Shown here piece by piece: positions 56,022 to 62,241 of a stretch of DNA of 64,000 nt. Positions within the stretch are counted from its first letter, which is position 1. Every line of letters begins with the position of its first letter. Made by a program: the position numbers and the translations under genes. Source of the stretch: a virus. The stretch covers positions 1 to 64,000 of the IMG/VR virus record IMGVR_UViG_3300009149_000024; one strand, written 5' to 3'. The notes beneath the pieces were generated by a model, which ran no database searches, was not told the origin of the DNA, and was given only the letters and a program-made list of their open reading frames with translations.

Positions 56022-56585
56022 TTATTTTCTTTTAATAATGTAACTAGGATTCCAAGTTGATCTTTCAGTTTTCATATCTCTCCATGGCCATGTCATTCTT
56101 GCTTTGTGCAAGTTTCTATTAGCATAATGTTTCCACCATAATATCATTTCCCAATATCTATCATCATCACCGTCTGGAGCATGCCAATGTATTACAAATT
56201 GCCAATGGAAGAAAAATATATAAAATGCTGGAGCCCATTCAAATCTAGGTGAGTCATATTTATCTTTCCAACCTAATTCATTTCTTTTAATACACCAAGG
56301 CCATCCTATTTGTATCCAAAAATGATTACCAAAAATTGGTACTATCCAATCTTTAGCACGCCTAACCATAGGCATATTTTTAAATTTTTCTCTTTTATAA
56401 TAATGAGGATAATCTAAAATGTGTTTATCTAATTCTTCTTGTGTTTTAGGAATTAATCTACGGATACTAATTATATTCTTATTAAAGCCTATAGGCCAGA
56501 AATAAGGTGTTCCATAAACTATTTTTCCTAAATAATATCTTTTGACTGGAGGTACAAATACATCCTTTAAATCACTTATTTTCAT
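56022..56585 (-). CDS. Aromatic-rich protein of unknown function
   Basis: 187 residues, very rich in Trp, Tyr, Phe and His, especially about 85-165 (IFGNHFWIQIGWPWCIKR, FHWQFVIHWHAPDGDDDRYWEMILWWKHYAN). Comparable proteins occur in other large phages as far as I recall, but I know no function. The segment FYIFFFHWQFVIHW is hydrophobic yet interrupted by His, so a membrane span is doubtful. It overlaps the upstream 48-residue gene by 14 bases, implying coupled translation. Confidence 0.6.
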   Translation of the reverse strand: MKISDLKDVFVPPVKRYYLGKIVYGTPYFWPIGFNKNIISIRRLIPKTQEELDKHILDYPHYYKREKFKNMPMVRRAKDWIVPIFGNHFWIQIGWPWCIKRNELGWKDKYDSPRFEWAPAFYIFFFHWQFVIHWHAPDGDDDRYWEMILWWKHYANRNLHKARMTWPWRDMKTERSTWNPSYIIKRK

Positions 56586-56718
56586 GTCCTATAATATTAT
56601 TGATCCACCACTTTTTAAATTTAGATGAATCAGGTAAAGTAATTACAAATCTATCTATAATTACAATAGATGATGGAATTAATGCTCCAAGAATTAATAA
56701 AATAATAAGTATTTTCAT
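56572..56718 (-). CDS. Very small membrane or exported protein
   Basis: 48 residues. The N-terminal hydrophobic segment MKILIILLILGALIPSSIVI is a signal anchor or signal peptide, followed by a short polar end (DRFVITLPDSSKFKKWW). It overlaps the next gene by 14 bases (TGA inside the ATG region). Typical of small coupled early phage genes. Confidence 0.55.
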   Translation of the reverse strand: MKILIILLILGALIPSSIVIIDRFVITLPDSSKFKKWWINNIIGHENK

Positions 56719-56740
56719 ATTTAATTTTTTTAAAAGGTAA

Positions 56741-56761
56741 AGGGGATGATTTTACTCACCC
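56741..56761 (-). terminator. Terminator-like hairpin
   Basis: GGGGATGA (56741-56748) pairs with TCACCCC (56755-56761) with one bulge. On the minus strand it is followed by TTTACCTTTT. It lies after the DUF932-type gene and its small follower and before the small exported-protein gene. Confidence 0.5.
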
Positions 56762-56782
56762 CCTGTTGGTTTACCCACATAA

Positions 56783-56854
56783 TTATTTTGGATCATTTGT
56801 TATGCACAAATAAAAGCATATAAAAGCAAATATTGCAGCTAACAATGTCCACAT
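56783..56854 (-). CDS. Possible 23-residue membrane peptide
   Basis: MWTLLAAIFAFICFYLCITNDPK: almost entirely one hydrophobic helix. The ATG begins two bases after the stop of the DUF932-type gene, so translation by coupling is possible. Too short to be sure. Confidence 0.35.
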   Translation of the reverse strand: MWTLLAAIFAFICFYLCITNDPK

Positions 56855-56856
56855 AA

Positions 56857-57765
56857 TTAGTCTCTCATCAAATAAACGTCTTGTACTAATTTTGATGGTG
56901 TGATATCTTCATCTACTTCAATGGCATTTTCATTCCATTCTTCCATAGTAATATCTAAATTTCCGTCTTGAGTTGTATCAAACTCAGATAAATCCAATGC
57001 ATCATTCATTGTAATATTCATCTTTGATAAAACTCTGGCCGTCATGAAGTCATGAAAGTTTTGGCTATCAGATAACCAATCTCTTGGATGAGCTTTCTTC
57101 AATGCATGTGTAACGTGATTATAGAACGTCCAAGCATTTTCTTGATCACATTGGTAATCATATGATGGTTTTTCTAACTCAGCTTTAACGCAAGACATTT
57201 GTGATGCATCAAGAATATCTTCATTAATGTAAAGTCTTCCTGCAATCTCAGCTTGTTGTTGTAATGATAATTCAGTATTTCTCATTGCATCTCTATCATT
57301 AAGGATACGTTTGTAATACTTCTCACCATTCTTGATTTGATTAGAAATTTGCATTCTAATATCATGATCAGCAGATCCAGTATGCTTTCTTCTAAAGTTC
57401 ATCATGTCACCGGCCACCATACCATTATGGCAAACCATAACATATGCACCTATTGCGCATTGAAAACGTGTGCTCTTATCATAAGAGTTTGTCCAGGCAA
57501 ACATCATCCCTAACTCTTTCTCCTCTAAAATAGTAGGATCAACAGTGTTGATTGGTAAGATATGATATATGCCTTGTGCTACATTGGCATTCATATTTGC
57601 TCTATATAATTCTTTTTGGATAATAAAACCACTGTCTTGCAGTAGTTGTTTTGTGTTATCTATCACTTGTTTGTGTGATATAACTGTATAACTTTTACCA
57701 TGATTTGGTAAGGGTGCGTTTTCTAGGTAATTCCTAGTTGTTTCTTTTGGTTTATTATAACCCAT
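56857..57765 (-). CDS. DUF932 / TIGR03299-type phage protein
   Basis: 302 residues. The hallmark region is NSYDKSTRFQCAIGAYVMVCHNGMV, followed by a helical part (about 150-225) and a central EKPSYDYQCDQENAWTFYNHVTHALK. The family is frequent on phages and plasmids and is highly expressed in some, but its role is not settled. It stands alone upstream of small genes, with its own leader of about 60 bases holding TTTTTTGTATATTTAC, similar to the candidate phage promoter motif. Start ATG 57765. Confidence 0.75.
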   Translation of the reverse strand: MGYNKPKETTRNYLENAPLPNHGKSYTVISHKQVIDNTKQLLQDSGFIIQKELYRANMNANVAQGIYHILPINTVDPTILEEKELGMMFAWTNSYDKSTRFQCAIGAYVMVCHNGMVAGDMMNFRRKHTGSADHDIRMQISNQIKNGEKYYKRILNDRDAMRNTELSLQQQAEIAGRLYINEDILDASQMSCVKAELEKPSYDYQCDQENAWTFYNHVTHALKKAHPRDWLSDSQNFHDFMTARVLSKMNITMNDALDLSEFDTTQDGNLDITMEEWNENAIEVDEDITPSKLVQDVYLMRD

Positions 57766-57825
57766 ATTGTTAAACTTTTAAAATGTAAATATACAAAAAA
57801 TGTTTAGATAAACAATAAATAAATA

Positions 57826-58128
57826 TTAATTGTTTTTTACAAATTGTCCATCAACCATTTTACCGGTTCTCTTACTAATTACATTGTATGCTGACTCAAG
57901 ACATTCTTCCAAAGATAATCCTTGCATTTTTGCTTGAATAATCAATGTAACCATAATGTCCCCAATAGCATCAATGATCTCAGGACGGTCATTTTTGTTA
58001 ATTGCTGTACATAATTCTGTGCATTCTTCTAATGTTTTTAGTGCCTGTGCCATTGGTGTAGCTTTCTCTAAAATTCCTTTGTCTGCAGCCCATTGTTCTA
58101 CAACGGCTTCTAATTCAAAATAGTCCAT
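57826..58128 (-). CDS. MazG-like NTP pyrophosphohydrolase
   Basis: 100 residues from ATG 58128 (MDYFELEAVVEQWAADKGI). An in-frame start at 58179 would overlap thyX by 47 bases and is less likely. The metal-binding motif is visible as EECTELCTAI...EIIDAIGDIMVTLI (ExxE then ExxxD on two helices). MazG-like enzymes split NTPs or dNTPs to monophosphates; in phages they cleanse nucleotide pools or lower alarmone levels. It starts 4 bases after the thyX stop and so belongs to the dTTP-related operon. Confidence 0.8.
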   Translation of the reverse strand: MDYFELEAVVEQWAADKGILEKATPMAQALKTLEECTELCTAINKNDRPEIIDAIGDIMVTLIIQAKMQGLSLEECLESAYNVISKRTGKMVDGQFVKNN

Positions 58129-58132
58129 GTTA

Positions 58133-58777
58133 TTATAATTTAAATGATTTAATTGTGTGTTTAAATGGGTTTCCTTCAATATTTTTTACAAGATCCAACA
58201 TCTCTTGGGCCAATTCTCTAACTTCTAATTGTGCATGTTCAGAATTTCTTAGTCCTTGAAAGTGCGCAAAGCTTCTCCAATTGAAAGATATATCCATAGT
58301 TATTTGAGAATTAAAAGTTTTAAAAAATCTGGCTGATTCTTTAGCTCTTTTTCTACCTAATACAGGAGTTAGTTCTTCTAATGCTTTATGATACAAATGA
58401 TTTGCTTCATAAGTAAAATTTTGTAATCTTTCAGCCCAAGTAATTACATCATCACTTATTTCAGTATCAAACCAATCTTCAGGTATATAAGTCTTATCTT
58501 CTTTAAGTTCTTTGTATCTAGCTGATTCACCATTAATACTTACACCAATACGGTGTTTAAGTAAGTGGATGTGTGTAGCCTGATCAACATTAACCAAGAA
58601 ATGCAATTGACTCTTTTCAAATGGTGTATGATGGCCTTCTGTAGCTAGCATCTCTAATAAATTAGGGATCCTTGCTTCTTTTTCTGGTGTAATATCTCTG
58701 GATGTAGATGTCCAAGCTGAACTAGCATGAATCTTATCATCTCCATAGTAACCAATTAATTCTACTGTGTTAGACAT
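58133..58777 (-). CDS. thyX: FAD-dependent thymidylate synthase ThyX
   Basis: 214 residues with the ThyX motif at 74-88: K74-H-R-I-G-V-S-I-N-G-E-S-A-R-Y (usual RHRxxSxNxxSxRY; the first Arg is Lys here, a tolerated change). HTPFEKSQLHF near 50-60 and RNSEHAQLEVRELA near the C-terminus are also typical of the family. It makes dTMP from dUMP with methylene-tetrahydrofolate and reduced flavin. It overlaps the HAD gene by 8 bases and precedes the MazG-like gene. With RNR and dNMP kinase it should raise dTTP for an AT-rich genome. Confidence 0.92.
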   Translation of the reverse strand: MSNTVELIGYYGDDKIHASSAWTSTSRDITPEKEARIPNLLEMLATEGHHTPFEKSQLHFLVNVDQATHIHLLKHRIGVSINGESARYKELKEDKTYIPEDWFDTEISDDVITWAERLQNFTYEANHLYHKALEELTPVLGRKRAKESARFFKTFNSQITMDISFNWRSFAHFQGLRNSEHAQLEVRELAQEMLDLVKNIEGNPFKHTIKSFKL

Positions 58778-59123
58778 TGTTCTTTTTTTGTATTAAATAA
58801 TAGATTTCATCCCAAGTTTTTGGTAATCCCATTAAACATTTATCATCTATATAGATGTCTGCAGAAATCTTTCTACAGTCTTGTTTATAAAGTTTAATAA
58901 GTTCAGGGCAATTGCTGTTTATATAGTGGTATTTGATACCATGGTGATCTAAGAAGTCTTGTGCTAATCCTTCATACTTACCAGTTCTGCAGGTATTAAT
59001 GATTATAGTGTGTCCTTCATTATAGAGAATGTTAATGTAAGTATCCGCATCTTTTCTTAATGGTCCTACTTCAGGCCAAGATAATTCAGCTATGGTGCCG
59101 TCAAAATCAATTGCTAGTATCAT
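58770..59123 (-). CDS. HAD-superfamily hydrolase
   Basis: 117 residues. Motif I is D6-F-D8-G-T; motif II is in IIINTCRTG (Thr); and IYIDDK supplies the final acidic motif. It is a small HAD without a large cap, probably a nucleotide or sugar-phosphate phosphatase. Between thyX and a zinc-ribbon gene, with which it overlaps by 8 and 1 bases, it may act on nucleotides. Substrate unknown. Confidence 0.75.
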   Translation of the reverse strand: MILAIDFDGTIAELSWPEVGPLRKDADTYINILYNEGHTIIINTCRTGKYEGLAQDFLDHHGIKYHYINSNCPELIKLYKQDCRKISADIYIDDKCLMGLPKTWDEIYYLIQKKNNV

Positions 59124-59536
59124 TAATCAGGTACAATTATATTATTAAGGTTTCTATATTCCAACTCCTGCACAATTATTTTCTCAAACCATGGTTCTAT
59201 TTTTCCTCCCATATCTTTAATAATGTTTGTTAGGTGATCATTAGACATTTCTTCTACTGATTTGTATGATAAAGGTGATCTACCATCTTTACCTCTGTTA
59301 CCCCAATGTGCAGCACTTCTGTTCATCATATGATCATCTGATAGATATATTGTAGAGCTTCTGTCAATTAAATTAAGGTCTTTACCTCCATAATGTTGAT
59401 ATGCTGTTCCGCCATCTATCATTGTTTTATTTTCACAACTACATGTTTTGTAATCATGTCTATTGTAAGATATTAATACTTCATTACAGTTTTTACACTG
59501 TATCCTGTTCAGTACTATCTGTTCTAGTTCGTTCAT
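59123..59536 (-). CDS. Zinc-ribbon protein of unknown function
   Basis: 137 residues. The N-terminal CKNCNEVLISYNRHDYKTCSCENK has two Cys pairs that can bind zinc, followed by DGGTAYQHYGG and a C-terminal helical part (SVEEMSNDHLTNIIKDMGG). I have the impression this form is common in phages of Bacteroidota, without known function. It overlaps the HAD gene by one base and the upstream small gene by 44. Confidence 0.6.
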   Translation of the reverse strand: MNELEQIVLNRIQCKNCNEVLISYNRHDYKTCSCENKTMIDGGTAYQHYGGKDLNLIDRSSTIYLSDDHMMNRSAAHWGNRGKDGRSPLSYKSVEEMSNDHLTNIIKDMGGKIEPWFEKIIVQELEYRNLNNIIVPD

Positions 59537-59663
59537 AATTAATCATTTTTTTTAAATGTTTATACATTCTGTTTCCTAAACACCATGGGCAGGTACCATT
59601 ATTTCTACATTGATGGCTAACTGCTTTGGCCCCGGTTAGTTTCTTCTTGATAGTCCTACTCAT
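59493..59663 (-). CDS. Small Cys-motif protein
   Basis: 56 residues, MSRTIKKKLTGAKAVSHQCRNNGTCPWCLGNRMYK...: a basic N-terminus and C-x5-C-x2-C, plus His17, which can bind zinc. Very similar small proteins (basic start, SxxCRNxGxCxxC) are common in tailed phages. It overlaps the downstream gene by 44 bases. Function unknown. Confidence 0.6.
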   Translation of the reverse strand: MSRTIKKKLTGAKAVSHQCRNNGTCPWCLGNRMYKHLKKMINYERTRTDSTEQDTV

Positions 59664-59669
59664 AATGAA

Positions 59670-59828
59670 TCAGTTTAATTTAATTCTATATGTCCATTTT
59701 GATGCAGCCATATATGTTTCAAAATAGCAATCTTGCCAATAGTATACATTTTTACCTGCAACACGGTCATAAAAACCTACTCTTGTAGTCTTGACCATTG
59801 TAAACCTACTTATTAAATTTTTTATCAT
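59670..59828 (-). CDS. Small protein of unknown function
   Basis: 52 residues from ATG 59828; an in-frame ATG 30 bases on gives MVKTTRVGFYDRVAGKNVYYW. The motif YYWQDCYFETYMAASKW recalls other small phage proteins. It begins 5 bases after the upstream stop and ends 6 bases before the next start, so it fits the tight gene chain. Confidence 0.5.
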   Translation of the reverse strand: MIKNLISRFTMVKTTRVGFYDRVAGKNVYYWQDCYFETYMAASKWTYRIKLN

Positions 59829-59833
59829 AATAT

Positions 59834-60256
59834 TTATCTATCACAGTCAACAAATGATTCTGGGTACTTCTTTAATGCTTCAAGGTATTGCTCTATAAAA
59901 GGAATAAAATGAACATATAAACCCCATCCATTTGGTGAATCAAAGGTTCTATAGTGTTCCGGCCTTGCTAGCATATCTTCTAATCCCTTTTCAATAATAG
60001 GAATTATTTCATATGCTTTTACAGGATTTCTTGCTTCAAACTTATACTCAGCATCATTATCATTTTCAGGAATATTATATCCTTCTTTTAATCTATGAGG
60101 TCTCCACAATGCTTCATACAATCCGGCTGCATCAGCCATTTTTCTAAGATTATGTGTAATGTTTGCACTATACAGATCTTCTTCTCTTTCTTCTAATGTT
60201 TTACCACCGTCATAACTTACGTGATAATGTCTATGCAATGTTACGTCTAAACTCAT
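59834..60256 (-). CDS. Conserved phage protein of unknown function
   Basis: 140 residues, MSLDVTLHRHYHVSYDGGKTLEEREEDLYSANITHNL..., with HNLRKMADAAGLYEALWRPHRL, a stretch I have seen in many phage genomes. The rest has NGWGLYVHFIPFIEQYLEAL. No catalytic motif is known. Its ATG overlaps the TGA of the preceding 57-residue gene. Confidence 0.6.
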   Translation of the reverse strand: MSLDVTLHRHYHVSYDGGKTLEEREEDLYSANITHNLRKMADAAGLYEALWRPHRLKEGYNIPENDNDAEYKFEARNPVKAYEIIPIIEKGLEDMLARPEHYRTFDSPNGWGLYVHFIPFIEQYLEALKKYPESFVDCDR

Positions 60257-60426
60257 ACTTTTTCTAATTTTAATTTAAATTTAGTTCCATCAGCAGTTTC
60301 TATTACACCATTTGAATCAATGTTTTTAACTACTTTATAAATATCAATATGTCTAATCTTTAAAGATTCACATATAGCTGTTCTACAAGTATGTCCAGCT
60401 ATTCCATTTAATCTATATGAGTTCAT
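60253..60426 (-). CDS. Small protein of unknown function
   Basis: 57 residues, MNSYRLNGIAGHTCRTAICESLKIRHIDIYKVV..., ending IETADGTKFKLKLEKV. Both ends overlap neighbours by four bases (ATGA at 60426 with the kinase stop and at 60256 with the next start), strong evidence for translation. No domain recognised. Confidence 0.55.
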   Translation of the reverse strand: MNSYRLNGIAGHTCRTAICESLKIRHIDIYKVVKNIDSNGVIETADGTKFKLKLEKV

Positions 60427-61156
60427 ATCAGTTCTTCTAGTACAAGAATTTCTCTAACCTTTTTTACAAGTTCTTCCATGGTCCCATCATTAATGATTTC
60501 ATAGTCAAATTTAGCTTTGTCAAGAGATGTTTCTGATGGATGTAATCTTGCAGTGTTCTTACCTTTTTCAGCAGGTCTTGTTACTCTAATAGTAATACCA
60601 TGTCTTTTTTCAACAGATTCTAATTCATTAGGAAATCTCATGTCTGTGATAATCCAGTTAGGTAATGCATGTTTTTCAATAACTTTACCTCTAAATATAG
60701 ATTCAGTTTCTACATAATCAGCAAACAAAGCATTCACCCATACATTTGTATGTAAACCTTCACGCATTGCTTCTGTGCCAAGTCTTTGAAGAAACTCTCT
60801 TACACTCATCATAACATTAAACTGCATGTCAGCAAATGGTGGTATTGAATTAAGTGGTACATTTTGTACTGTACCCCATTCAGATCCTAAAATAGTTTTT
60901 TTAAACTCTTGATCTTCAAAGTTTTCTACAGGGATACCTGTAAGGATTGAAGCAATCTGTTTTAATTTGCCAGCAAACTTTTTAATTTTCCAATCACTTC
61001 TAATTTCAAGCATGTCAGTATCTTTAAACTCTTCATCTTTCCAATCTGATGTAAGATATTGAATAATTTTACCTACAGTGTCTTTACCTAACCTGACCCT
61101 ATCCTCCCATTGATACCAATGAGATTGACAGGGTGCTTTTTATTTTCTTTTTTCAT
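60423..61156 (-). pseudogene. Deoxynucleotide monophosphate kinase, frameshifted in the P-loop
   Basis: The gene should start at ATG 61156 (MKKENKKHPVNLIGINGRIGSG), which ends at TAG 61090-61088. Removing five bases (TAGGT, plus-strand 61086-61090 or an equivalent shift) restores GINGRIGSGKDTVGK, a perfect Walker A loop, and joins to the long frame ending at 60423. The rest is typical of phage dNMP kinases: WIITDMRFPNE, VTRPAEKGKNT and LHPSETSLD. The family phosphorylates dNMPs with ATP. As read, only a fragment from 61013 without P-loop can be made, so the enzyme is probably inactive, or the insertion is a sequence error. The gene follows the GIY-YIG endonuclease stop by one base. Confidence 0.8.
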
Positions 61157-61157
61157 G

Positions 61158-61739
61158 TTATTGATTTTTATATTTCCATTTATATTTTTTGTGAGTATTT
61201 CTACTCCTTTTGCAACAAGCAACAATGTGTCCAATTGATCCTTTTATAAATTCAGCAGCTTCAGTAGCTGAATCAAACACTTGAATAATTTCATCAGTTA
61301 AAGAATACTGAATCACTTGTTTCTTTTTATTAGAAGGTTTACCAAGTAATGATTCTCTAATTTGATTTCTTGTTTCTAAAGAAGGTGATTTACCTTTATT
61401 CCAAGGAATACTTCCTTTTTTAAAAGAAGTTTGATTACCTACAGTTAAACCATCTCCACCAGAAGTATGATTAACAAGATCAAATCCCCATTGTCTAAAT
61501 TGTTCTATCCAAAACTTTTCCCAGTATTTCCATTCTGATTCATTTATTTCATCAAGAATATTCATTACAGGTTTTAAACCTTGGTTTCTTAGACTATTTA
61601 TCCAATTTCTTTTATAAGAATATTGATTATGTAATCTATTACAATGATTGTGAAATCTTTCTTTTGGATTTTTAGTCTTGCCTATATATCTAACTTCTTT
61701 AGTTATAGGATGTTCTAATGTATAAATGTATACTTTCAT
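61158..61739 (-). CDS. GIY-YIG homing endonuclease with NUMOD motifs
   Basis: 193 residues. The catalytic domain has Y4-I-Y and R-Y18-I-G-K-T with ERFHNHCNRL; a Glu around residue 75 (EKFWIEQF) fits the metal-binding Glu. The C-terminal part carries DNA-binding NUMOD modules: SIPWNKGKSPSLETRNQIRE (NUMOD3-like) and QYSLTDEIIQVFDSATEAA... (NUMOD1-like). It is a free-standing mobile endonuclease placed directly before the dNMP kinase gene, and it has its own promoter. Such genes cut homologous loci lacking them and spread among phages. Confidence 0.9.
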   Translation of the reverse strand: MKVYIYTLEHPITKEVRYIGKTKNPKERFHNHCNRLHNQYSYKRNWINSLRNQGLKPVMNILDEINESEWKYWEKFWIEQFRQWGFDLVNHTSGGDGLTVGNQTSFKKGSIPWNKGKSPSLETRNQIRESLLGKPSNKKKQVIQYSLTDEIIQVFDSATEAAEFIKGSIGHIVACCKRSRNTHKKYKWKYKNQ

Positions 61740-61751
61740 AATATTTTTTTA

Positions 61752-61783
61752 CAAAAGTATATATTATACATTTAATATGCAAA
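61752..61783 (-). promoter_or_regulatory. Bacteroidota-type promoter of the GIY-YIG gene
   Basis: On the minus strand TTTG (61783-61780), 20 bases, then TACTTTTG (61759-61752), an exact TAnnTTTG box, about a dozen bases before ATG 61739. It fits host primary-sigma recognition, so the endonuclease may be expressed by host RNA polymerase. Confidence 0.6.
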
Positions 61784-61818
61784 CTTTCCAGAACCTATTT
61801 TTCCATTTATTCCTATTA

Positions 61819-61947
61819 TCATCTTATTTGAATTATTATACCTCCTTTGAAGTTATTCATAGCTTCTTCTTTAGTGTTGGCTTCAACATTTATCCATTCT
61901 TTGTCTTCTTTACCATATGGTAAATATATTATTGTAAATTGTTTCAT
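61819..61947 (-). CDS. Very small protein of unknown function
   Basis: 42 residues, MKQFTIIYLPYGKEDKEWINVEANTKEEAMNNFKGGI.... It looks like a small alpha/beta phage protein in which a Glu/Ala helix follows a strand. The ATG overlaps the preceding TGA (ATGA). No function known. Confidence 0.5.
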   Translation of the reverse strand: MKQFTIIYLPYGKEDKEWINVEANTKEEAMNNFKGGIIIQIR

Positions 61948-62237
61948 TGTTGGGGTTTTTTAAATTTTGGACTACAACCTAATAGTATACCTCTTGACAC
62001 AGCTTCTTTACGCCATTTAGGTAACTTAGATTCTTTTAGATGTCTCTTGACAATCTCTTCATATACATCCTGATCAATTAAATAATCATTATAAGGAATA
62101 ATCTTTTGACCTAGCTCATTTAATTCAGCAGATTCAATTAAGTAATTCCAACTTACAGATGGTTCTGACACAGCATACAATTCAGTATATATGCTGGTCA
62201 TAACATCTTCTATTTTTTTATCTAATGCTTTAGTCAT
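61944..62237 (-). CDS. Conserved-looking protein of unknown function
   Basis: 97 residues, mostly helical (MTKALDKKIEDVMTSIYTELYAVSEPSVSWNYLIES), ending SRGILLGCSPKFKKPQQ. It lies 4 bases after the DNA polymerase stop, so it is transcribed with it. I recognise the ending LGCSPKF from other phages but no function. Confidence 0.5.
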   Translation of the reverse strand: MTKALDKKIEDVMTSIYTELYAVSEPSVSWNYLIESAELNELGQKIIPYNDYLIDQDVYEEIVKRHLKESKLPKWRKEAVSRGILLGCSPKFKKPQQ

Positions 62238-62241
62238 AATT

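Noticed and set aside
56735-56785. 16-codon frame after the 23-residue membrane peptide
   Set aside because: It lies across the terminator-like hairpin and has no distinguishing feature.
61726-61923. Plus-strand 65-codon frame over the endonuclease promoter
   Set aside because: Phe/Tyr-rich shadow covering a good promoter and the antisense of a coupled small gene.
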